In this document: piece by piece, positions 16,735-24,200 of the stretch
Position numbering within the stretch: position 1 is the stretch's first letter
Layout of the letters: every line of letters begins with the position of its first letter
NCBI GenBank assembly: GCA_026391695.1
Contig: JAPLDP010000024.1
Span: 1-32,602, forward strand
Length of the DNA stretch: 32,602 nucleotides
Direction of reading: 5' to 3'
From: Bacteroidota bacterium
GTDB taxonomy: Bacteria; Bacteroidota; Bacteroidia; Bacteroidales; JAGONC01
Notes under the pieces: model-generated
The model's input: the letters and a program-made list of their open reading frames with translations, nothing else
The model's database searches: none
What the model was told of the DNA's origin: nothing
Program-made: the position numbers and the translations under genes

Positions 16735-17549
16735 TATATGATCTTCATGATTAATTCCTTCTCCTCTTCGGTGATCTTAATAAGATTTGCAATAAGCCAT
16801 CCGGAATTATAACCAGGCCGGTTGAAATCTTCAAGTTCGAAATACCATCCCGGCACCTGAAAGAAATGGAATTTAACGTGTCTAACAGTTTTAAAGACCA
16901 GATTTGCCTGCTTCACTTCGTACATGAAAAGAGTGAGATAATCAGGTTTGTATTCCCTTAATGCATATTGTTCCACCGCCTGCCGGTCTTTGAAAACATT
17001 GATAAGGTTCATGAAATCCAGCTCATGACTTAAAGGATGAAGAAATTTCAGCGAATCATTCTTGTTATTGTTAAAAGCCTCATGAAAGGGTTCAAAATAA
17101 ACATTGGTGATAACCCATTTTGATCCGACATTTTCTTCCTGCAACTTAAGAAACAAAGTCAGTGGTTCTTCCGTTCCTTTGAAAAGGAAAGTGGTACTTA
17201 CTTCGGCAAACCAGTTACCTCCATGGAAGGCAAGAAAATGCGGAGCATTCCTGTCGAGCACGAAACCCATAAATTCATCTTTCAGTGATTCTGTAATCTT
17301 ATAGTTTTCCTCGTCAAACAGGATAGAGAGGTATTTTTCACGCAAGATGGTATCCCTGTAATAGGTATCACCCGGGAAATACCTGTTGCCATCAGTTCCT
17401 TCCTCCCCGTTAAACCGGCGGAAAAACTGGTTTACCTGTTTGGTTTGGGCATACAATATATCTTCATCGCCAAGGTAGGTGCCGATGGATTGGGCTGATA
17501 GCTGAAAGATGAAGAGTGAAAAAATAAGACTGAAAAAGAGTTTTCTCAT
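16725..17549 (-). CDS. Secreted protein of unknown function (LRR operon)
   Basis: I do not recognise the family. It has 274 residues and a clear signal peptide (MRKLFFSLIFSLFIFQLSAQ, cleaved about residue 20), so it is periplasmic or surface-located. The mature part has two similar-looking halves rich in aromatic strands, for example FHGGNWFAEVSTTFLFKG and WVITNVYFEPF in the first, then YLTLFMYEVKQANLVFKTVR and FHFFQVPGWYFELEDF in the second. This suggests two NTF2-like or cone-shaped alpha+beta domains. No catalytic motif is obvious. Its start overlaps the stop of the 190-residue gene by 4 bp (ATGA), and it ends 20 bp before the LRR gene. Confidence 0.7.
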   Translation of the reverse strand: MRKLFFSLIFSLFIFQLSAQSIGTYLGDEDILYAQTKQVNQFFRRFNGEEGTDGNRYFPGDTYYRDTILREKYLSILFDEENYKITESLKDEFMGFVLDRNAPHFLAFHGGNWFAEVSTTFLFKGTEEPLTLFLKLQEENVGSKWVITNVYFEPFHEAFNNNKNDSLKFLHPLSHELDFMNLINVFKDRQAVEQYALREYKPDYLTLFMYEVKQANLVFKTVRHVKFHFFQVPGWYFELEDFNRPGYNSGWLIANLIKITEEEKELIMKIIYHE

Positions 17550-18118
17550 GGTGTGGTTTCAGTGATCCTGATATCGCCAAGGAGTACATCCCAGAATCCG
17601 ATGAGCCTGCCGCTGATCTGGGTCTGTTTGCGCTCGACATATACGGTAATGTCTTTTTTTGTGACATCCTTATATATCAGTTTATCTCCCGTACTGCCTT
17701 CAAAGCGTTGAAAAATAGTAATCACCCCCACATACCTGCCATCGGGCTGGAGCTCAAGGTCGCTGATATACTGTATATTATACCATTGTATATTGACCTT
17801 ATCGTAGTTCAGGGCCATCAGTCTCTCAAGGTATTCCCTGATGCCGTAATATTTGATCTCATCGCTGTTCAGTGACGACACGCCCATCTGGCTGCCGTCG
17901 GCAAAAAGCTCCAGAGCACGCTCGATCACACGATTTGCTTCGGACCAGGGGGTTTCTTTATTACCAATGATGCTGATGTATTTGCTGAGGTCCCTGACCT
18001 TTTCGAGGGCAAGGGAGTCTATGGCAGCTTTACGCTCAGGGCTGATATCTGGCTGGGCAAAAAGACCAGTTGAAAATAGTAAGCCTGCTATACAAATAAG
18101 AATTCTTGTCTTGTTCAT
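17546..18118 (-). CDS. Small secreted protein of unknown function (LRR operon)
   Basis: 190 residues with a signal peptide (MNKTRILICIAGLLFSTGLF, then AQ, cleaved about residue 22). The mature protein starts helical (residues 30-90) and ends in strands (KVNIQWYNIQYISDLEL, YVGVITIFQRFEG, KDITVYVERKQ). The order SEANRVIERALELF, then GIREYLERL, then strands resembles the C-terminal half of the lipoprotein encoded just upstream and residues 45-190 of the LRR protein. All three may share one domain type. It lies 4 bp after the lipoprotein stop and overlaps the next gene by 4 bp, so tight coupling is expected. Confidence 0.7.
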   Translation of the reverse strand: MNKTRILICIAGLLFSTGLFAQPDISPERKAAIDSLALEKVRDLSKYISIIGNKETPWSEANRVIERALELFADGSQMGVSSLNSDEIKYYGIREYLERLMALNYDKVNIQWYNIQYISDLELQPDGRYVGVITIFQRFEGSTGDKLIYKDVTKKDITVYVERKQTQISGRLIGFWDVLLGDIRITETTP

Positions 18119-18122
18119 GATA

Positions 18123-18785
18123 TTACTTTTTGATAAGTTCTAACTCTGTAATCTTTCCGTTTTCATCATACTTGATGTTATAGACTGAATTGAGGTTTTT
18201 CTTCTGGTCTTTCAGGAATTCCAGATACTTTTTGATAGTGGTGGGCTCATCATAGTCTGTATTATTTTTATCCTGATAGATAATGATGAGAACAGGGACA
18301 TTTTCACCGGCAAAGAGTTTCATCATTTCCATTATTTTGTTGTCAGCTTCGGACAGGCTGGTTGCATGGGATATTGCGAAAAACTGATCTTCCAGCGATT
18401 GTGATGTTTTTACAGTTTTATTCATCTCATTTTTTCGTTTTCCTTCCTCCAGGCGGGCCTGTTCTTTTTCTCTGGCGATTTTATCCTGTGCTTTTATAAT
18501 CAACGATAAAATCTCGGGATCATTAAAGTTCTGAGCCTTGATATCGTTCAGTTTTTTTTCTTTCTGCTCAGGGGTCATTGATCCCTGGTCATTGATAATA
18601 GAAAGCAGGGCAATTTTAGCATCGGCAATTTTTTTTGCTTTGGCTTCGGCTTCTATCCTGGCCTTTTCTTGTGCCTGCTGTTTGGCGAGTTTCTTTTTGC
18701 TGGCGCAACCAGGCCCCAGAACAGTGATACTGGCCACTAACATTATAATGAGCAGCCGGTGGATTGTTACATGTTTTCTAATCAT
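18123..18785 (-). CDS. Coiled-coil lipoprotein (first gene of LRR operon)
   Basis: A 220-residue protein with an N-terminal hydrophobic stretch ending in LGPGC (Cys27, a weak lipobox), so probably lipid-anchored. A Lys/Glu/Ala/Gln-rich coiled coil follows (residues 29-120: KKKLAKQQAQEKARIEAEAK and so on). The C-terminal region, about 130-220, carries SLSEADNKIMEMMKLFAG, TTIKKYLEFLKDQ and NIKYDENGKITELELIK, which parallels the 190-residue protein. Such proteins are sometimes mislabelled H-NS-like because of the coiled coil. I see nothing to support DNA binding. It is followed by four genes with gaps of 4, -4, 20 and 22 bp and is probably the promoter-proximal member. Confidence 0.7.
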   Translation of the reverse strand: MIRKHVTIHRLLIIMLVASITVLGPGCASKKKLAKQQAQEKARIEAEAKAKKIADAKIALLSIINDQGSMTPEQKEKKLNDIKAQNFNDPEILSLIIKAQDKIAREKEQARLEEGKRKNEMNKTVKTSQSLEDQFFAISHATSLSEADNKIMEMMKLFAGENVPVLIIIYQDKNNTDYDEPTTIKKYLEFLKDQKKNLNSVYNIKYDENGKITELELIKK

Positions 18786-18873
18786 ATTCTGTTATTTATA
18801 GATTATTTGTTTTTTGAAACGTCTGTGTAAATTCCTTTTATTCTTACTGATACAGTCCCTATTGACAGACAAT

Positions 18874-18890
18874 TTCTAAATAATTTAGAA
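18874..18890. promoter_or_regulatory. 17-bp palindrome upstream of the LRR operon
   Basis: TTCTAAAT-A-ATTTAGAA is a perfect inverted repeat with 8-bp arms, centred about 97 bp upstream of the lipoprotein start (18785) in a 187-bp gap between co-directional genes. Its form suits an operator for a dimeric regulator. No T-run follows, so it is not a good terminator. Confidence 0.35.
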
Positions 18891-18972
18891 TCGTAAAATT
18901 AACGCACAAATCGCTAAATATTGTGGGAGTTCTTTATTTATTGCTAACAGCAGGATGTTCAAATTATGACGA

Positions 18973-20070
18973 TCACTTCCATTCAAGAGTCTGACCGTAA
19001 TAAAAGACTTTTACGATATTGGTGCCGATTTTATAGATGATAAGGTCCCTGATCAGTTCAATATCACTGACACGGTCATAGGACACTATGAACTTCTGGC
19101 AATCCTTTATAGCTTCAATATTATTATTTTCATCAATGTAAGCGATTGTACTATAGTCCAGTTTATACTTTTGGGGTATATACCGTTCGATTATTTGAAT
19201 GGCATCGTTGCAGTATGTCTTTAAAAAGCCCTGATCACTGAATGCCAGCACATTGTCCTGAATTTCATAGAATGCCGGCTCATAAGTGAGTATAGTAGTA
19301 ACATTTCCATTCCTGAATAATTTAAAATTGCCCTGATCATCCACATAGGCCATCATATCATCTCCCATTTTAAAAGATTTTGGGGCAAAGTATTCCAGGT
19401 CATAATAATCACCTTTATAAAATACTCTGAAAGTGCTTCTGGGGATGTCCATATAAGCTACAATATCTCGTCCTGCATCATATTGTATACCCTGGCCAAA
19501 GGCGTCAATCTCGATAGTTTGACCCTGGTAGAAAATCTTGAATTTATTATCAACCGCTGTCACATACGCTACGATATTATCTCCGCTTTTAAAATTCTCA
19601 ATAGGGAAGTTTATAAGCCCATCCTCAATGGTGATGATCTCTCCCTGGTAATAAACCTTGATCCTTTGTTCGACTCTATCATAAAATGCAATCAGGCTAT
19701 CCTGGATGACATATCCTGCGCATGCGGTGCTGAGTATCTTTATTTGGCCTCCGTCGAAGACCTTGAGAAAATCGAACAATGACCAGCCCAGTAGATAATC
19801 GGTGGCTGTATATTTAATGGATGGACTGGCTGACTCAAGAGGATAAATCTTTCCATTGTAATATGCTTTCAGTGCCCCGGAGTTGTCGGTATAAGCCACA
19901 CATACACCACCAACCTGATAAGTCTGTATCCGGAGCTGTTCCAATTGTTTGAAGTTTCCAGCATCAAAAACATAAAACCTGTTTAATAAGTCACTGAATG
20001 CTGCAAGATGCTGGGCCTCAACAGAAACGGAGAGAAAAATGAGCATCAGGAACAAGAATGCACTTTTCAT
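18973..20070 (-). CDS. Secreted tandem-repeat protein, probably beta-propeller-like
   Basis: 365 residues with a signal peptide (MKSAFLFLMLIFLSVSVEAQ, cleaved about residue 20). The mature protein is almost entirely about nine repeats of 34-40 residues plus a final half-repeat. The unit is roughly (V/I/L)A(Y/F).D......FK.FY.G....IE......Y..GDN. Examples are VAYTDNSGALKAYYNG, IAFYDRVEQRIKVYYQG, VAYMDIPRSTFRVFYKG and MAYVDDQGNFKLFRNG. The half-repeat at the end (IIYKIGTNIVKVFYYGQTLE) could close a ring with the N-terminal strand. I know no named family for it. It may be monocistronic, because a promoter-like site lies upstream and the LRR operon begins only after 187 bp. Confidence 0.7.
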   Translation of the reverse strand: MKSAFLFLMLIFLSVSVEAQHLAAFSDLLNRFYVFDAGNFKQLEQLRIQTYQVGGVCVAYTDNSGALKAYYNGKIYPLESASPSIKYTATDYLLGWSLFDFLKVFDGGQIKILSTACAGYVIQDSLIAFYDRVEQRIKVYYQGEIITIEDGLINFPIENFKSGDNIVAYVTAVDNKFKIFYQGQTIEIDAFGQGIQYDAGRDIVAYMDIPRSTFRVFYKGDYYDLEYFAPKSFKMGDDMMAYVDDQGNFKLFRNGNVTTILTYEPAFYEIQDNVLAFSDQGFLKTYCNDAIQIIERYIPQKYKLDYSTIAYIDENNNIEAIKDCQKFIVSYDRVSDIELIRDLIIYKIGTNIVKVFYYGQTLEWK

Positions 20071-20091
20071 GGAGTAAAAATTAGTTCGTTA

Positions 20092-20122
20092 CAAATATCG
20101 AAAATGGAATGCTTTAATCCAA
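20092..20122 (-). promoter_or_regulatory. Candidate promoter of the tandem-repeat protein gene
   Basis: On the minus strand a TTG (20120-20122) is followed after 20 nt by GATATTTG (20092-20099), one mismatch from TAnnTTTG. Spacing is near the Bacteroidota -33/-7 norm. The ATG follows 21 bp later at 20070. Confidence 0.4.
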
Positions 20123-20227
20123 TTTTGTAATGCCTAATTCACCTCAGAAAGGACTAATTCATATTAATTGTTTAATTTTGGTCACTTATTTCAGGATGCT
20201 GTTCACTTTATATTATAATAAATCGTG

Positions 20228-20761
20228 ATGAAATTGTCCTGCAGTCCATCTTATAATAAACTAAAATCCTATCTTTTAGCAGGCAAGCTACTCCACTTTA
20301 TCACTCTGATCGAAATTTGTATCTCAATTTCAGTCATCTATATCCTTCCGATAGCGGAGGAAGGATCAACGTTGCCAATGGTTTTACTTCGTTTATACAT
20401 CGTATGTTTTGTGTGTTCCTTGCCGGTACTTTCCCAGCTCGATGCGCGTTCAAGGTATCAGAATTATAAGCAGATCAAGGATCAGATCTATATTTATGGT
20501 TTTAGTACAAAAATAGTCAAGCCTACCATCAAATCGCGCTGCCAGCGTGATGCCGCCATTCTTGCTGCAAAAGAACTTGGCTATGGAAAGCAGTGCAGGC
20601 AGTTTTTCAGGTTGAATGGATACCGCTGGTATCATATTTTTCCGGACTTCCTTTTTCATCGTCCTGATTTTCTGTTGAGCAGATACTTCTGGACCTCAAC
20701 TTTCTTTACTCCTACCTATATTCAGCGGGTTGATTATTCAGCGGTGAAAATCAGTCATTAG
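20228..20761 (+). CDS. Small membrane protein of unknown function
   Basis: 177 residues, not recognised. Two hydrophobic segments (about residues 20-43 and 49-68) form a likely membrane hairpin. They are followed by a basic, aromatic-rich soluble tail with DARSRYQNYKQIKDQIYIYG and, near the end, WYHIFPDFLFHRPDFLLSRY. A GTG at 20225 directly precedes the chosen ATG. It lies 29 bp before the ABC transporter ATPase gene on the same strand and could be cotranscribed with it. No link in function can be read from the sequence. Confidence 0.6.
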   Translation: MKLSCSPSYNKLKSYLLAGKLLHFITLIEICISISVIYILPIAEEGSTLPMVLLRLYIVCFVCSLPVLSQLDARSRYQNYKQIKDQIYIYGFSTKIVKPTIKSRCQRDAAILAAKELGYGKQCRQFFRLNGYRWYHIFPDFLFHRPDFLLSRYFWTSTFFTPTYIQRVDYSAVKISH

Positions 20762-20790
20762 GTCATGAATGATCATTAAGTTATATAAGG

Positions 20791-21513
20791 ATGAATGAGG
20801 CAAGGGAAATCATTAAAATAAGTGGATTATCAAAACGGTTTGGGGATATACAGGCGGTTGAGGATTTAAATTTGACTGTTTATTCGCAGGATATCTATGG
20901 ATTCCTTGGCCCCAATGGTTCGGGTAAAAGCACCACCATCCGGATGATGCTTTCCCTTGTCAGGCCTGACAAGGGTTCGGTACATATTTTTGGTATGCCG
21001 TTGCAAGGCAATCGAAAGGCCATCCTGAGCCGCATCGGCGCTTTGGTTGAAAAACCCGATTTTTATGATTATCTTACCGCCTATAAAAACCTTGAAATAC
21101 TGGCCACATATTCCGGTAAAAAAGTCTCTGCCAGTCAGATCATGGATGTTCTTGCCTTGACAGGACTCCACGACCGCGCTGAAAGCAAGGTGAAAACCTT
21201 TTCCAAAGGAATGAAACAACGTCTCGGTATCGCCCAGGCCCTGCTGCACCAACCCGAACTCATTATCCTGGATGAACCGACTGCCGGACTCGATCCACAG
21301 GGCGTCAAAGATGTAAGAGACCTGATCATTCAGCTGAATAGTGAAATGAAAAAAACCATCCTTCTTTCTTCCCATCAATTACATGAGATAGAACAGCTTG
21401 CTAACCGTATGATCATCATCGATATGGGAAGGGCTGTGGTGGAAGGTTATGTCGCAGAATTGTTGAAAAATGAAAATCAAAGTCTGGAAGGATATTTTTT
21501 AACATTGACATAG
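20791..21513 (+). CDS. ABC-2-type transporter ATP-binding protein
   Basis: A 240-residue cytoplasmic ABC ATPase of the CcmA/NatA class. It has Walker A GPNGSGKST (40-48), the signature FSKGMKQRLGIAQ (the SGGQ position reads SKGM, typical of ABC-2 exporters), Walker B LIILDEPTAGLD and the H-loop in LLSSHQLHEIE. It is one base away from the permease gene that follows, so the two form one transporter. The substrate is unknown. Confidence 0.88.
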   Translation: MNEAREIIKISGLSKRFGDIQAVEDLNLTVYSQDIYGFLGPNGSGKSTTIRMMLSLVRPDKGSVHIFGMPLQGNRKAILSRIGALVEKPDFYDYLTAYKNLEILATYSGKKVSASQIMDVLALTGLHDRAESKVKTFSKGMKQRLGIAQALLHQPELIILDEPTAGLDPQGVKDVRDLIIQLNSEMKKTILLSSHQLHEIEQLANRMIIIDMGRAVVEGYVAELLKNENQSLEGYFLTLT

Positions 21514-21514
21514 C

Positions 21515-22351
21515 ATGTTAAGCGTAACAGGTATCGAGTTATACAAGGTTTTCACGCGAAAACGCAGCTATATCTGCTTTGCAGCCATCCTCATCATTGT
21601 CATGATTACCATGGCTGCCATTGCATGGGAAGGACAGGATGTTTTCGCCTTCCTCACACAAAATCTGGCTGAATCATTTTACATGCAGGGTAATCTGATT
21701 AACGGGTACATGGCATCATACCTTGTCCTGAATTTCCTGTGGGTACATATCCCCCTGCTCATCGTTATAGTGACAGGCGATCTTTTGGCCGGTGAAGCTA
21801 ACGCGGGAACTTACAGGGTCCTGCTCACACGGCCTGTCAGCAGGGTACGACTAGTAACTGCAAAATTTATCGCCGGAATTATTTATGCGTTAATTACGGT
21901 TTTATTTCTGGCTGTCTTAAGTATGGGCCTTGGATATATACTTTTTGGAAAAGGAGATCTTATTGTTCTGATGGGTGTTCTGAATATTTTTCCTGAGGAT
22001 GATGTTTTCTGGCGTTTTGTAATGGCTTATATATTTGGATTTCTGAGCATGGCTGCTGTCGCTTCCTTATCTATCCTGCTTTCAGGATTATCCAATAATT
22101 CCCTGGGACCCATTCTGAGTACAATGGCTGTTATCATTATTTTTACGCTGATATCGAGCCTTGATATAGAATTATTTGCCATTATTAAACCGTTTTTATT
22201 CACTACATACCTGAATACTTGGCAGTTATTCTTTTCTTTTGACATTGACCGGGGAGAGATAATGAAAAATGCTGTGGTGCTGGCAGGATATGTTGTGATA
22301 TTTTATGGGATAACAGTGTTTTATTTTAACAGAAAAGATATTTTGACATGA
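21515..22351 (+). CDS. ABC-2-type transporter permease
   Basis: A 278-residue integral membrane protein with about six transmembrane segments and the ABC-2 layout (first helix about 18-36). The conserved segment GEANAGTYRVLLTRPVSRVR (about 90-110) matches ABC-2 permeases of the NosY/YhaP type ('DLLAGE..GT.R.LLTRPVSR'). It partners the ATPase directly upstream. Its stop codon is followed within 5 bp by the REP-like palindrome, and the LolA-like gene begins 68 bp downstream. Confidence 0.85.
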   Translation: MLSVTGIELYKVFTRKRSYICFAAILIIVMITMAAIAWEGQDVFAFLTQNLAESFYMQGNLINGYMASYLVLNFLWVHIPLLIVIVTGDLLAGEANAGTYRVLLTRPVSRVRLVTAKFIAGIIYALITVLFLAVLSMGLGYILFGKGDLIVLMGVLNIFPEDDVFWRFVMAYIFGFLSMAAVASLSILLSGLSNNSLGPILSTMAVIIIFTLISSLDIELFAIIKPFLFTTYLNTWQLFFSFDIDRGEIMKNAVVLAGYVVIFYGITVFYFNRKDILT

Positions 22352-22355
22352 AACA

Positions 22356-22406
22356 CCTCATCCCCCGGCCCCCTCTCCTCCAGGAGAGGGGGCGAAGGGG
22401 GTGAGG
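22356..22406. repeat. REP-like palindromic element
   Basis: A G/C-rich imperfect palindrome. Inner arms CCCCCTCTCCT (22369-22379) and AGGAGAGGGGG (22382-22392) have a 2-nt centre. Outer arms CCTCATCCCCC (22356-22366) and GGGGGTGAGG (22397-22406) pair except for one bulged T. Elements of this exact style recur between genes in many bacterial genomes and are generally ascribed to REP-type elements mobilised by RAYT transposases. None is encoded in this window. It sits between two genes of one transcript, so it could attenuate or stabilise the mRNA there. Confidence 0.7.
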
Positions 22407-22419
22407 TAATACAAAGTAT

Positions 22420-23115
22420 ATGAAATCATTATTCGTTATTTTTTGTTCAGCATTTCTATGCTTTTATTCCCTGGCACAGGAATCGGATCCATACCAGATC
22501 CTTGGGAATGTTACCAAAAATCTGGATAGGATCAAAGATTATCAGGCCGATGTTGAGATAGAATTGGATGTGGACTTCATACGCATGCCAGTGAAACATG
22601 CCACGGCCTATTACAAACAACCCGACAAAGTCACATTCAAATCGGACGAGTTCATCATGCTCCCCAAAAAAGGCTTTGATTTTTCTGCCAATAAGATTTT
22701 AAAAGAGGACTTTACAGCGATTTATATCGGTGAAGAAGAAATGCAGGGGCAGTTAAATGATGTGATACAGGTCATTCCAACGAAAAGGAAATCAGACATC
22801 GTGTTGTCGACTTTTTGGATTGATAAAGGAAACAACAGGATCACAAAAGCGGAAAGCACAACACGAAACAAGGGCAGTTATGTGATTGAATTTTCCTACG
22901 ATAAGCCGGCTGATCCTCTTCCATCTGTGATGAAGATCTCTTTTGAAATCGAAAACTTCAACATTCCATTAAAATTTATGGGTAAATCGATTGAGGTCGA
23001 TGAGAAAAAGATGAACGAACAAACAGTCAAGACAGGAGCAGTATATATCCGGTTTTCGAATTATAGAATAAATAAAGAAGTTGAAGATCAATTATTCACT
23101 GAACCGGAAAAATAG
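22420..23115 (+). CDS. LolA-like periplasmic lipoprotein-carrier-fold protein
   Basis: 231 residues with a signal peptide (MKSLFVIFCSAFLCFYSLAQ). The mature part has the pattern of the LolA/LolB-like half-barrel: an opening helix with NVTKNLDRIKDYQADVEIEL, then strands including HATAYYKQPDKVTFKS, DIVLSTFWIDKGNNRITKAE and SYVIEFSYDKPADPLPSVMK. Proteins of this fold carry lipids or lipoproteins across the periplasm. It follows an ABC-2 exporter on the same strand, which suggests, but does not prove, that it receives the exported lipid-like substrate. It differs from true LolA in length and lacks its typical C-terminus. Confidence 0.65.
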   Translation: MKSLFVIFCSAFLCFYSLAQESDPYQILGNVTKNLDRIKDYQADVEIELDVDFIRMPVKHATAYYKQPDKVTFKSDEFIMLPKKGFDFSANKILKEDFTAIYIGEEEMQGQLNDVIQVIPTKRKSDIVLSTFWIDKGNNRITKAESTTRNKGSYVIEFSYDKPADPLPSVMKISFEIENFNIPLKFMGKSIEVDEKKMNEQTVKTGAVYIRFSNYRINKEVEDQLFTEPEK

Positions 23116-23125
23116 GCCGGGATTT

Positions 23126-23170
23126 AAACCACAGAGGGTCACGGAGGATTCACGGAGTTTCACGGAGATC
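23126..23170. repeat. Dispersed CACGGAG-type repeat
   Basis: AAACCACAGAGGGTCACGGAGG begins a tract (split: AAACCACAGAGG / GTCACGGAGG) in which CACGGAG recurs at 23140, 23151 and 23161, at 10-11 bp spacing. It fills the 65-bp gap between two converging genes. It is related in style to the repeat at 4145-4187 read on the opposite strand. Confidence 0.55.
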
Positions 23171-23180
23171 CGGTTTCCAA

Positions 23181-24173
23181 TTATTTAACCACCACCTCAT
23201 CAGAGACCGCCTTAAAGATCTTCTGGACAGCAATAGTAAGCGGTACTGATAAAATCCCGCCGATAATCCCAAGACACCATGTCCAGAAGACCAGGGAAAG
23301 CGTGACTTCCAGAATCGAGATTTTTAAGCCGCCTTTCATGATAAATGGTTTCAAGACACTGTCATTGATAAAATTGATAACAAGGTAGCCTATAATGACA
23401 ATCAGGGCTTTCTGCCATCCAAACACAATCAAAGCCAGTAATGCCGGGGGAATCATTGAAAAAATAAAACCGATTGTGGGAATAAAACTGGTCAGTAATG
23501 TAAATACACCCCATAGAACTGCGTAATCAACACCCAGGATTAAAAGAAAAATAATATTTAGTATGCCATTGATAACACCTGTCAATGCAGTAATCGAGAC
23601 ATATCGAGTAATATCGCCCGTGAATTCATTAAAATGTGATAAAAGAATACTGTGTGACAGATCGCCTCTTTCCACTTTTTGTCGTATCATTTGGAATTTG
23701 GCAAGTAGCAATATGACCAGAAGAATGATAAGGAATGAGTTACTCAATAGAGAGATCACTCCTGACAGCAAATTTGTGGCCACTCCGAATACTTTTTGTG
23801 GATTTAACGCACTTGAAGATATAAGATCTGTAATATTTATGCCAATAGAAGAGAAGAATTTTGCGATTTCTTCAGTGATTTCCTGAATTCGGGGTTGATA
23901 TGATGGTGCATCCTGGATAAATTGCGAAATCGAATTGACCAGAATGGAACTCATAAGGGTGCCGGCAATCAGAAGAATGATGAATGTAAGGATAATAGCC
24001 ATGACTTTGGATAATCTCTTCTTGATGAACCATGCAGTGATTGGTGTAATGGCAAAGGCAATGAGCAGGGCAAGGAGGAATGGATTGATCAATTCAGGAA
24101 TCTGATGAAGACCGGCGACGATGATCACCAGGCTGGCCCCGGCAACTAAAAGTTTAAACAATCTGTCTTGCAT
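23181..24173 (-). CDS. AI-2E family transporter
   Basis: A 330-residue inner-membrane protein of the AI-2E/PerM/YdiK family. There are about seven to eight hydrophobic segments. The conserved C-terminal motifs are visible: GVINGILNIIFLLILGVDYAVLWGVFTLL (split: GVINGILNIIFLLILGVDY / AVLWGVFTLL), then FIPTIGFIFSMIPPALLAL, and NFINDSVLKPFIMKGGLKIS. The last corresponds to the typical 'P..mg..l.l.p' region. The family moves varied substrates (signal molecules, ions, small solutes); the substrate here cannot be inferred. It starts 27 bp after the BASS-family gene stop and is probably cotranscribed with it. Confidence 0.85.
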   Translation of the reverse strand: MQDRLFKLLVAGASLVIIVAGLHQIPELINPFLLALLIAFAITPITAWFIKKRLSKVMAIILTFIILLIAGTLMSSILVNSISQFIQDAPSYQPRIQEITEEIAKFFSSIGINITDLISSSALNPQKVFGVATNLLSGVISLLSNSFLIILLVILLLAKFQMIRQKVERGDLSHSILLSHFNEFTGDITRYVSITALTGVINGILNIIFLLILGVDYAVLWGVFTLLTSFIPTIGFIFSMIPPALLALIVFGWQKALIVIIGYLVINFINDSVLKPFIMKGGLKISILEVTLSLVFWTWCLGIIGGILSVPLTIAVQKIFKAVSDEVVVK

Positions 24174-24200
24174 TTCTGTGTTATATTTTATAAATGATAG

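Noticed and set aside
20866-21378. 170-residue antisense ORF opposite the ABC ATPase
   Set aside because: The opposite strand carries all ABC motifs; this frame resembles nothing and is explained by the codon usage of the real gene.
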